Below, piece by piece: positions 17,122-24,363 of a stretch of 64,000 bases of DNA; positions within the stretch are counted from its first letter, which is position 1, and every line of letters starts with the position of its first letter. The stretch comes from Bacteroidota bacterium (GTDB taxonomy: Bacteria; Bacteroidota; Bacteroidia; Bacteroidales; Prolixibacteraceae), in contig JAUYMU010000079.1 of NCBI GenBank assembly GCA_030698405.1, positions 1 through 64,000 on the forward strand, written 5' to 3'. The position numbers were made by a program, and so were the translations under genes. The notes beneath the pieces were generated by a model. It did not search any database and had not been told where the DNA came from. It worked only from the letters and a program-made list of their open reading frames with translations.

Positions 17122-17883
17122 TTAAAATCTCCAGCTTTTCATGCTTTCAAAAGTCTGATAGCAAGTCATATCAGCGCTTACCGGTACAATTGAAACAAAT
17201 CCGTTTTCGAGTGCGGTAATGTCAGTTTCGGCCACATCCACCTCGAAATTTTTAAAATATCCGGTCATCCAGAAATACTCCCGTTTATGCGGATCAGTAC
17301 GCCGGTCGTACTCTTCCACCCATTTTCCTGAAGTTTGCCGACATACCTGAATACCTTTGATTTCACCTTTCGGAATGTTCACATTCAAGCAAACAAATGG
17401 TGGAAGGCCATTTTCTGCAACCTGCTGAAATACACGGGCTACATATATTTTTGCGCGCGAAAAATCTGCTTCGTGATCGTAGTCATTCAATGAAAAACCA
17501 ATCGACGGAATTCCATGGATACAGCCTTCCAAAGCTCCGCCCATCGTTCCTGAATAAACTACACTGATGGAGGAATTTGAGCCGTGATTAATTCCGGAAA
17601 CTACAAAATCAGGATTCCTGTCGAGCAACTGATTAAAAGCAAGTTTGACACAATCGACCGGCGTGCCCGTGCATTTATAAACCTGAAATCCTTCTTCATC
17701 AACCGTTTTGGTCACACGAATCGGATGATCAACCGTGATGGCATTCGACATTCCCGACCGGTGACTATCCGGTGCAACCACCACCACATCGCCAAAAAGG
17801 CGCATTACTTCTGTAAGTTCTGTAATACCTTTTGCAGTTACCCCATCGTCGTTGGTAATTAAAATTAAAGGACGTTCGCTCAT
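17122..17883 (-). CDS. surE: 5'/3'-nucleotidase SurE
   Basis: Stationary-phase survival nucleotidase that removes phosphate from nucleoside 5'- and 3'-monophosphates in the cytoplasm. The 253 residues carry the family signature at the N-terminus: ILITNDDGVTAKGI (the DD metal pair), VVAPDSHRSGMSNAIT, CTGTPVDCVKLA, and the metal Asn in VSGINHGSN. The end, SADMTCYQTFESMKSW, fits the C-terminal swapped arm. Length is normal. It is the first gene of a two-gene operon with the small membrane protein. Confidence 0.96.
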   Translation of the reverse strand: MSERPLILITNDDGVTAKGITELTEVMRLFGDVVVVAPDSHRSGMSNAITVDHPIRVTKTVDEEGFQVYKCTGTPVDCVKLAFNQLLDRNPDFVVSGINHGSNSSISVVYSGTMGGALEGCIHGIPSIGFSLNDYDHEADFSRAKIYVARVFQQVAENGLPPFVCLNVNIPKGEIKGIQVCRQTSGKWVEEYDRRTDPHKREYFWMTGYFKNFEVDVAETDITALENGFVSIVPVSADMTCYQTFESMKSWRF

Positions 17884-18033
17884 AGCTTACTTTTTTTTTG
17901 AATGCCCACAAAGATAAATGAATGTACCTGAAAAAATCGTCCAAATGATTAATTTATATAAAATACCATGAGTTTAACCTGAACCAAACCCAGTCAACTT
18001 CGTAATTGTTATCAGGTTCACACTTAAAAAATA

Positions 18034-18423
18034 ATGACCATGGAAAAGATGACAAATTCAATCAATTGGTTTGAAATTCCGGTGCAGAATTTCGAACGCG
18101 CAAAGGAATTTTATTCCCGTATTTATGATTATGAAATGCACGAAATGATGATGGGTCCGCTAAGAATGGGACTTTTACCAATGGATCCTGATTCTCAGGG
18201 TGTCGGCGGGGCTATTGTTCAAGGCGATGGATTTGTACCAACTGCACTCGGTACAAAAGTTTATCTGAATGGTGGTAAAGATTTGCTGACCGTTTTAAAC
18301 AGGGTTATTGTAGCGGGTGGCGAAATAATTACCCCGAAAACCCTGATCACCGAAGAAATTGGCTATTACTCCGTTTTTGAGGACACCGAAGGAAACCACA
18401 TTTCGCTGCATTCGATGGAATAA
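18034..18423 (+). CDS. VOC-family (glyoxalase/dioxygenase superfamily) protein
   Basis: A 129-residue vicinal-oxygen-chelate protein with two beta-alpha-beta-beta-beta halves. The start INWFEIPVQNFERAKEFYSR and the final FEDTEGNHISLHS are typical; the E in DTEGNHI occupies the usual metal-ligand position. Similar stand-alone VOC proteins are annotated only to superfamily. ATG codons are present at residues 1 and 3; either could be used. A 15-bp leader element shared with the MATE gene precedes it. Confidence 0.85.
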   Translation: MTMEKMTNSINWFEIPVQNFERAKEFYSRIYDYEMHEMMMGPLRMGLLPMDPDSQGVGGAIVQGDGFVPTALGTKVYLNGGKDLLTVLNRVIVAGGEIITPKTLITEEIGYYSVFEDTEGNHISLHSME

Positions 18424-18428
18424 AAAAA

Positions 18429-18488
18429 GCTGCTGGCTGCTAGCTGCTGGCTGAAATAATTTTTGCCAGCCGCCAGTAGCCAGCCGCC
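18429..18488. repeat. Paired heptamer arrays forming a hairpin between convergent genes
   Basis: Left array GCTGCTG, GCTGCTA, GCTGCTG, GCTG (18429-18453); right array GCCAGCC, GCCAGTA, GCCAGCC, GCC (18465-18488). Both have a period of 7 and the two arrays are near-complementary, so the whole folds into a G+C-rich hairpin with an AT-rich loop. It starts 6 bp after the VOC stop and ends 18 bp before the stop of the convergent lipoprotein gene, where a bidirectional terminator would be expected. Confidence 0.75.
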
Positions 18489-18505
18489 AATTGCTATTCT
18501 ATCAC

Positions 18506-19324
18506 TTAATTCTTCAAAGAAACCCTGAACTCATCCTCGTCCTTCCATTTTCTCGAAATCTGAGTATATTCTCCTGGTCGTGCAACATATTTTACATTGC
18601 CATGGGTAACCGTTGGATTTACCGCCCACGAAGGAATCCTGATATAAACATCCATGAAACGTTTGTCACTGCATTTGGTTTTTAAAGTCATTACATCGCT
18701 TTCAGGATAATTTGTTTCCTGAATTAGCCTGACATTTCCACCAGTGGTGTGCTGATATTCCATCGACGAGGAGCCAATGATGTTGATGAATATTTTATCA
18801 TCAACATGGGTATAAATTACTGATTTTAAAAGCCTATCAGAAATAAAAATACCTTCCGGCCCATGCAACATTTTTTCTATTGCATCGCCAAACCTTACTT
18901 CTCCTGAAAGTTTTATAAGGGCGACATTCAATTCAGCCCATTTGGCAATCGTTTCAGGAAAAAATTTGTTAGTTGCAGAATTAGCCTGCCCATTTCCGGT
19001 AATTTCAGCATTGAATTCATTCCACCTATTTGAAAGTACTGCCCAAATACTGTCGGAACCCGATTTGCGGATATTTTCAGTCATCGAACGCATTTCTTCA
19101 ATTTGATTGAGTGTATTATATTGTTCCTTCGTATAAATTTGCCGGATAGAATCTTCTGCCAAAAAATCCGAAACAATGGTTGTTTGATCTGGTTGAAAAT
19201 GAAGTAGAATCTGGCTTTCATGAAAAGATTCAGAATTAATTACAGAAAGCTTGTTCGTGTCATTTTTGCAGAAAGAAAAAATTACGGTCATTGCGACGGC
19301 AAAAAAAAGTAGTTTGAGCTTCAT
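18506..19324 (-). CDS. Lipoprotein with GH127 (DUF1680)-like C-terminal segment only
   Basis: Predicted lipoprotein of 272 residues: start at ATG 19324 (MKLKLLFFAVAMTVIFSFC, lipidated Cys 19); the longer frame adds 15 residues before this signal. Residues ~20-130 are helical and unrecognised. From about residue 140 it resembles the C-terminal beta-sandwich half of beta-L-arabinofuranosidase-like GH127 proteins: GIFISDRLLKSVIYTHVDDK, ETNYPESDV, then YIRIPSWAV, PGEYTQISRKWKDEDE. The catalytic (alpha/alpha)6 barrel with the zinc-site cysteines is missing. It may be a binding lipoprotein or a gene remnant that kept an open frame. The resemblance is from pattern, not a search. Confidence 0.55.
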   Translation of the reverse strand: MKLKLLFFAVAMTVIFSFCKNDTNKLSVINSESFHESQILLHFQPDQTTIVSDFLAEDSIRQIYTKEQYNTLNQIEEMRSMTENIRKSGSDSIWAVLSNRWNEFNAEITGNGQANSATNKFFPETIAKWAELNVALIKLSGEVRFGDAIEKMLHGPEGIFISDRLLKSVIYTHVDDKIFINIIGSSSMEYQHTTGGNVRLIQETNYPESDVMTLKTKCSDKRFMDVYIRIPSWAVNPTVTHGNVKYVARPGEYTQISRKWKDEDEFRVSLKN

Positions 19325-19390
19325 TATATATTTTTTAATCTGAAACATTTTAGTTGTTATCAGGTTCAATGTTTAAAATAATATTATTTC

Positions 19391-20806
19391 ATGCCCAGTA
19401 AAAAAGCGTTGTCCATTCGGTTTAAGTCATTGTGGACAGACATCAAAGAATCTATCGCCGGAAGCGACCGCGATTTTACCAGCGACAGTATCGGAAAAGC
19501 GCTGCTCATTCTTTCCATTCCGATGGTTTTGGAAATGATTATGGAATCGATATTTGCAGTGGTCGATATCTTTTTTGTTTCTAAACTAGGTGCAGATGCC
19601 GTTGCAACTGTCGGAATTACTGAATCGTCGATGACCATTGTTTATGCCATCGGCATGGGTTTGAGTACGGCAACGACCGCACTGGTTGCCCGTCGAATTG
19701 GCGAGAAAAAATCAGAGAAAGCCGGAATGGCTGCTTTTCAGGCGATTGTTGCCGGTTTTTCAGTTTCCCTGCTCATCACGATTCCGGGTATCATTTACGC
19801 AAAAGAATTTTTGTTGCTGATGGGCGCTTCCGAAGAAATGGCCGAAGCCGGATATTTGTATCCTGCCATCATGTTCGGCGGAAATTCAGTCATCATGCTG
19901 CTGTTCATCATCAATGCAGTTTTCCGCAGTTCGGGCGACACAGCTGTGTCGATGCGTGTTTTGCTGATGGCCAACCTATTCAACATCGTTCTCGATCCGC
20001 TGCTTATTTTTGGCATCGGGCCTTTTCCTGAACTTGGCCTGATGGGAGCTGCAATTGCCACCACCATTGGCCGTGGACTGGCGGTCTGCTATCAATTCTA
20101 TTTACTTTTTAAAGGGCACAAACGAATCAGGCTTGAACTGCACCATGTCAGAATAAAACTAAAAGTGATGTTTAAGTTGTTCAGGTTGTCAGCCGGAGGA
20201 ATTTTGCAATACATCATCGCAACCTCAAGCTGGATTGCCCTTTTCCGCATTATTTCTGAATTGGGCGCTGATGTACTGGCAGGTTATACCATCGCCATCC
20301 GCGTGGTGGTTTTTGCCTTGCTGCCTTCGTGGGGATTGAGCAACGCTGCATCGACGCTGGTTGGACAAAACCTTGGCGCCAAACAACCCGACAGGGCTGA
20401 ACGAACCGTATGGATTACTGCCTTTACAAATATGGTATTGCTCGGATCAATCGGGTTGATCTTTGCCATTTTTCCTGAACCGTTTATCCGGATTTTCATT
20501 GACGATCCGGCAGTGGTTGAAAGCGGGGCAAAGAGCCTGCGGATTATGAGTTATGGCTTTGTATTCTATGCTTTTGGCATGGTGCTGGTTCAGGGATTTA
20601 ATGGCAGTGGCGATACCGTCACCCCAACCAAAATCAATCTTTTCTGCTTTTGGTTGTTCGAAATACCATTGGCCTACCTGCTTGCAATTGTACTGGATAT
20701 GAATATCGAAGGAATCTGCATCGCCATTGTGGCCGCCGAATCGGCACTCACCCTGACGGCCTGGTATTTTTTCAGGAAAGGAAAATGGAAACTGACGAAG
20801 GTTTAG
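19391..20806 (+). CDS. MATE-family multidrug/metabolite efflux transporter
   Basis: Twelve-helix inner-membrane antiporter of 471 residues. MATE hallmarks: GKALLILSIPMVLEMIMES in helix 1, FVSKLGADAVATVGITES in helix 2, then NAVFRSSGDTAVSMRV between halves and LVGQNLGAKQPDRAERT in the second half, with NGSGDTVTPTKI near the end. Family members export cationic drugs in exchange for sodium or protons. A polar, acidic extension of about 35 residues precedes helix 1. It shares a 15-bp leader sequence with the VOC gene. Confidence 0.93.
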   Translation: MPSKKALSIRFKSLWTDIKESIAGSDRDFTSDSIGKALLILSIPMVLEMIMESIFAVVDIFFVSKLGADAVATVGITESSMTIVYAIGMGLSTATTALVARRIGEKKSEKAGMAAFQAIVAGFSVSLLITIPGIIYAKEFLLLMGASEEMAEAGYLYPAIMFGGNSVIMLLFIINAVFRSSGDTAVSMRVLLMANLFNIVLDPLLIFGIGPFPELGLMGAAIATTIGRGLAVCYQFYLLFKGHKRIRLELHHVRIKLKVMFKLFRLSAGGILQYIIATSSWIALFRIISELGADVLAGYTIAIRVVVFALLPSWGLSNAASTLVGQNLGAKQPDRAERTVWITAFTNMVLLGSIGLIFAIFPEPFIRIFIDDPAVVESGAKSLRIMSYGFVFYAFGMVLVQGFNGSGDTVTPTKINLFCFWLFEIPLAYLLAIVLDMNIEGICIAIVAAESALTLTAWYFFRKGKWKLTKV

Positions 20807-20815
20807 TGAAATAAT

Positions 20816-21271
20816 CTAATAAAGAATTAACTTCGGAATTGGCATTAATCCCACTTTTGCGGCCATTCTATATTGAGGTGAATTTTTGGGAATCTGAAAG
20901 TTTTTTGATTGCACCCAATAATATGGAGTTCTATTCTTGACTTTCATCTTTTTGATCTCGGGCGCTTTCTCATTTAGCCATTGCATTAGCCATTTCAACT
21001 TCAATATTACAGTACGAACCTCGCCGGAATTTGCAGAATGAACTTCAATAAAGTACACTTCTGAATTATATGCAAAAACATAATCCCACCTATTATCATT
21101 GGGGTACAGATGTTTTGTACACTCATCAATTTCTACACTTCCCTGAATAAGAGTTGTGTCACGAACTTCAATTTTATTGCTATATTTTCCGAATGCAGTT
21201 AGCCCAGATCGAAAGCCTGTTGCTATTTCCTCCGTTGCTTCCACTGCTTGTTTAAATGTCAACCCTGGCAT
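20816..21271 (-). CDS. Small partner of the AAA ATPase, possible PD-(D/E)xK-like nuclease
   Basis: A 151-residue protein with no family I can name. The core is NRWDYVFAYNSEVYFIEVHS, then EVRTVILKLKWLMQWL. The spacing Asp, strand, E-V-H, and a following Lys-rich helix resembles the PD-(D/E)xK restriction-endonuclease fold with His in place of the catalytic Lys; this is inference. The N-terminus (FKQAVEATEEIATGF) is helical and the tail basic. It begins 12 bp after the ATPase stop codon, so the two are one operon. The pair looks AT-richer than its neighbours. Possibilities are a defence-system effector, an antitoxin-like regulator of the ATPase, or an adaptor. Confidence 0.6.
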   Translation of the reverse strand: MPGLTFKQAVEATEEIATGFRSGLTAFGKYSNKIEVRDTTLIQGSVEIDECTKHLYPNDNRWDYVFAYNSEVYFIEVHSANSGEVRTVILKLKWLMQWLNEKAPEIKKMKVKNRTPYYWVQSKNFQIPKNSPQYRMAAKVGLMPIPKLILY

Positions 21272-21283
21272 CTGATCTTTTTT

Positions 21284-22441
21284 TTAATCTTCTGAATAAT
21301 ATTTAGAAACAATATCAGCTGCCCTACCTGAGAATTCTGACAATCCTCCCCAATTTGATATTGATTCATTTTCACTGCCAGCATCAAGTGAAGATATATC
21401 CTTCACATTTACTTTATCATTTTCCCGATCGAAAAAATAAGTATTGATAGTTTTATTTTCAATAACATTTTCGAACAAACGTTTTGTTGGTGTTGTTCTT
21501 TTTATATCAAACAACTCGAACAAGGAATCACTGCTAACTTTAGATTGTTTTAATAAGTTAAATGCCCAAGTAAATTCAAGAAATACGGGAGAATGAGTTG
21601 AGACAATTACTTTATAATCTCTTGAAAGCAAATCTATAATTTGAAGAATAACTGATTTAATTGCTTGTGGATGCAAACCCATTTCAGGCTCTTCAATAAC
21701 AACATATTTGATTTCATCTCTTCGGCTTATTTTGGCGGAAGTACAAAGCCAGTAAAAACTAAGTAACAAAGGCATAAATTCTTTTTGACCTGCGCTCCAG
21801 GTCATAAATGGAATGTCTAAGCCATTTATTTGCATTCTAAGTTTTCTTTGACCGGAAATATTTTTAAGAACAATCTTCCCGTTGTGAAAAATGCTTTCAT
21901 TAAAAGAATTCTGAAGAGAAGCCTTTATTCGTAATCGACTTAATGGGAAAATTGAACCTTCTGTTCCAATTTCGGTCTGCATAAGTTGACGAAGGGTTTC
22001 ACTAAAATACCTTAATACGTAAGGAACGGATTCATCAAATTCAGTAAAATATTTTGGTCGTCCATCAGCAATACTCAATATACGTTGGGCGGGGATGTAA
22101 AACATTAACTCCTCAAAGCTTCTGTATTTTTCACCTTGTTTAGGTATCCAATAATCTTTATCTATTATTTCTGTATCATAAAGAATTTCAGTCTGTTCTT
22201 TCCAAATCCCATGCATTCCATCCCCAAAAAACAGGTCAAGTAATTTATCGGAATCTTTACTCCAAACAAAATTATACTGCTCTAATGTTTTCCTTATGTG
22301 TTTCTTGTCAACAATAAGTTTAAGCATTTGAATAAATATACTTTTACCACTTGCTTGCGGACCAACTAATAAAGTTAAATCTCCAAAATTTACATCTGCA
22401 TTTTCTATTGGCCCGAGTGATTTTATTTTAATATTTTTCAT
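21284..22441 (-). CDS. AAA family (AAA_21/ABC-like) ATPase
   Basis: Soluble ABC/SMC-class ATPase of 385 residues. Walker A is LLVGPQASGKS at residues 24-34; the signature-like WSAGQKEFMPLLLSFYWL precedes Walker B YVVIEEPEMGLHPQAI; the switch His is in VIVSTHSPVFLEF. This is the layout of AAA_21 proteins, many of which are ATPase subunits of phage-defence systems (for example the ATPases of PARIS- or Septu-type pairs and OLD-like proteins). No Toprim domain is fused. The C-terminal ~60 residues are unique. It leads a two-gene operon with a small unknown partner, surrounded by ordinary single genes, and its AT-rich coding sequence suggests acquisition. Confidence 0.8.
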   Translation of the reverse strand: MKNIKIKSLGPIENADVNFGDLTLLVGPQASGKSIFIQMLKLIVDKKHIRKTLEQYNFVWSKDSDKLLDLFFGDGMHGIWKEQTEILYDTEIIDKDYWIPKQGEKYRSFEELMFYIPAQRILSIADGRPKYFTEFDESVPYVLRYFSETLRQLMQTEIGTEGSIFPLSRLRIKASLQNSFNESIFHNGKIVLKNISGQRKLRMQINGLDIPFMTWSAGQKEFMPLLLSFYWLCTSAKISRRDEIKYVVIEEPEMGLHPQAIKSVILQIIDLLSRDYKVIVSTHSPVFLEFTWAFNLLKQSKVSSDSLFELFDIKRTTPTKRLFENVIENKTINTYFFDRENDKVNVKDISSLDAGSENESISNWGGLSEFSGRAADIVSKYYSED

Positions 22442-22496
22442 TGTATGAAGTTTATTTTACAAATGTATTGTAAATTACGCTACTAATTTCAACAAT

Positions 22497-22871
22497 ATGG
22501 GCACACTTGGAAATTTAATCTGGTTCGTTTTCGGAGGTTTTCTGGTTTTTCTGGAATACATGGTTGCCGGCTTTTTGCTTTGCATTACCATAATTGGGAT
22601 TCCTTTTGGAATTCAGTCGTTTAAACTTGCTCTTCTGGCTTTGTGGCCCTTCGGAAAAACCATCGGATTAAGTCCGGGTTCGCCGGGATGTCTTTCCACC
22701 ATCATGAATATTATCTGGCTTCTAATTGGCGGAATCTGGATCGCCCTGACGCATTTGATCTTCGGATTATTGCTCGGTATTACAATTATCGGAATTCCAT
22801 GGGCCAAACAACATTTCAAATTGGTATCGCTGGCGCTGACTCCGTTTGGACGGGAGATTCGGGATAAATGA
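22497..22871 (+). CDS. yccF: YccF (DUF307) family inner-membrane protein
   Basis: A 124-residue membrane protein built from two similar halves, each with the YccF pattern: LIWFVFGGFLVFLEYMVAGF then LLCITIIGIPFGIQSFKLA, repeated as IIWLLIGGIWIALTHLIFGL and LLGITIIGIPWAKQHFKLV. The repeated TIIGIPxxxQxFKL motif is diagnostic. Function is unknown. It is transcribed divergently from the ATPase across 55 bp. Confidence 0.9.
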   Translation: MGTLGNLIWFVFGGFLVFLEYMVAGFLLCITIIGIPFGIQSFKLALLALWPFGKTIGLSPGSPGCLSTIMNIIWLLIGGIWIALTHLIFGLLLGITIIGIPWAKQHFKLVSLALTPFGREIRDK

Positions 22872-22884
22872 ATCCAGCAGAAGT

Positions 22885-23106
22885 TTATCTTTTACTTGCA
22901 TTAAGTATTGTAAGACCAATAATTTCATCATTTTCATACCTGATAATAATATCATCATCGGTCATTTCAGTATGATCAGCATTATTGGGTCTTTTAAAAT
23001 GAAAGTATAAACAATCGGCCTCTTCATCATAATTTGACCATACATTTCTATGCTTCATGAAATATGGTAATATTTCCATTGTATTATTCACAATTGATGA
23101 TTTCAT
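22885..23106 (-). CDS. DUF2283 domain small protein
   Basis: A 73-residue protein with the DUF2283 pattern: VWSNYDEEADCLYFHFKRP, then EMTDDDIIIRYENDEIIGLT and ILNAS. DUF2283 proteins commonly pair with DUF4258-type toxins, and are therefore often suspected antitoxins; no partner is present on either side here. It may be an orphan left after toxin loss. The sequence looks AT-rich compared with yccF. Confidence 0.75.
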   Translation of the reverse strand: MKSSIVNNTMEILPYFMKHRNVWSNYDEEADCLYFHFKRPNNADHTEMTDDDIIIRYENDEIIGLTILNASKR

Positions 23107-23318
23107 AAGCTATTTCTTAATACAATTTCCTTTTTTGAAGGCCAATTTTGTTCCGTCCGAAGGTTGAAGAATGCTTTGTTCATCCTTTTTCCCCGGACGG
23201 TTTTAACTCATCCCCATTCCTTTCTACAAATATTTCGCTCCTAAAGGAGCTTTTTGATACCTGAAAACAGTATGTACGACAATAATTTCCGGAACTATCC
23301 GAAAACCATTTCCACAAC

Positions 23319-23393
23319 TGGAAACTGCGACACTTCGACAAGCTCACTGCGACCACTGCGACCACTGCGACTGAGACTGCGACTGACCACTTT
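23319..23393 (-). repeat. ACTG-unit array running into the cysH stop codon
   Basis: Repeats of 6-9 nt units ending in ACTG or ACTT (CGACCACTG twice, CGACTG, AGACTG, CGACTG, ACCACTT) end directly before the TAG stop of minus-strand cysH (23394-23396). The terminal CGACTGACCACTTT recurs at the mazG stop codon. Confidence 0.7.
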
Positions 23394-24107
23394 CTACTCC
23401 TCATGTGTATGCAGTCCGCATTCTTTCTTCGAGTTGTCTTCCCACCACCAGCGGCCGGCCCGGAAATCTTCGCCCGGCTGAATGGCGCGTGTGCAGGGAG
23501 CGCAGCCGATACTTACAAAACCGCGGTCGTGCAAAACATTGTAGGGCACATTGTTTTCCTTCACATATTTTTGACAATCTTCGAGCGACCAATTAAGCAG
23601 CGGATTGCATTTTATCAGTTTAAAACCTGCATCCCAAACAAAAAAGTCGAGATCGTGACGGTTTTCCGATTGTGCTGCACGCAGACCGGTAATCCAGCAT
23701 TCCATTCCGGCCAAAGCGCGACCAAGTGGTTCAACTTTGCGGATGTTGCAGCATTCTTTCCGGTTTTCAACCGATAAATAAAAGCTCAGGGGACCCTTTT
23801 CTGTCACCATTTTTTCAATCGAGTCATTTTTTGGGAAATACACATGAATGGTTTTTCCATATTTTTCAATTGTGCGGTTAAACACTTTGTATGTTTCTTC
23901 GAACAGGCGACCGGTATCAAGGGTAACCACTTTAATATCCAGATTATTACTGAAAATCATGTCAGTGATTACCTGATCTTCAATTCCCAGGCTGGTGGTA
24001 AATACTGATTTCCCCGGAAATTGCTTTGCCACATTTTCCAACATTTCTACCAAGTTTGCTGCATCGGCCTGTTTGTTCAGGTCCGAAACTAAATTCTGAT
24101 CAACCAT
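23394..24107 (-). CDS. cysH: Adenylyl-sulfate (APS) / PAPS reductase
   Basis: Assimilatory sulfate reduction: reduces activated sulfate to sulfite with thioredoxin in the cytoplasm. The 237 residues contain the nucleotide-binding start SVFTTSLGIEDQVITD, VTLDTGRLFEETY, and four Fe-S cysteines as ECCNIRKVEPL and IGCAPCTRAI. The two Cys pairs mark the [4Fe-4S] type that normally uses APS rather than PAPS. The thiol-active C-terminus is present as ECGLHTHEE. No other sulfate genes (cysD, cysN, sulfite reductase) adjoin it. Its upstream region carries a striking inverted array of GTCATT repeats. Confidence 0.93.
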   Translation of the reverse strand: MVDQNLVSDLNKQADAANLVEMLENVAKQFPGKSVFTTSLGIEDQVITDMIFSNNLDIKVVTLDTGRLFEETYKVFNRTIEKYGKTIHVYFPKNDSIEKMVTEKGPLSFYLSVENRKECCNIRKVEPLGRALAGMECWITGLRAAQSENRHDLDFFVWDAGFKLIKCNPLLNWSLEDCQKYVKENNVPYNVLHDRGFVSIGCAPCTRAIQPGEDFRAGRWWWEDNSKKECGLHTHEE

Positions 24108-24172
24108 AGCGTTCTATTTATATTGAATATCCGTTTACTTTCCTGAATTGGGATTTTTATCCGCCAGCCATT

Positions 24173-24245
24173 GTCATTAATAGTCATTTGATAGTCATTC
24201 TTTGCTTTTTCACTACTTAATGACCATTAATGACAAATTAATGAC
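24173..24245. promoter_or_regulatory. Inverted, helically spaced GTCATT repeat array upstream of cysH
   Basis: Three GTCATT units at 10-11 bp spacing (24173-24199) are mirrored by three AATGAC units at similar spacing (24219-24245). The two 27-nt arms are near-exact reverse complements separated by 19 nt. Spacing of one helical turn suggests cooperative protein binding; an RNA hairpin is the alternative. It lies 66-138 bp upstream of the cysH start and also before the methyltransferase frame on the other strand. Confidence 0.5.
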
Positions 24246-24363
24246 AAATTCTATTTTGGTGTGTAAAATATCGGATACTCGTTTTGTTTATTTATAGCAT
24301 TCACTTTATCTTGCCGGCAAATATCAAAAGAAAACTCAAAATACCATCGAAAAGACATCCGAA

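Noticed and set aside
23394-24107. cysH as part of a phosphorothioation (Dnd/Ssp) defence cluster, whose DndC/SspD is PAPS-reductase-like
   Set aside because: The protein has the classical APS reductase Fe-S cysteines and C-terminal ECGLH motif, and no dnd/ssp genes are nearby.
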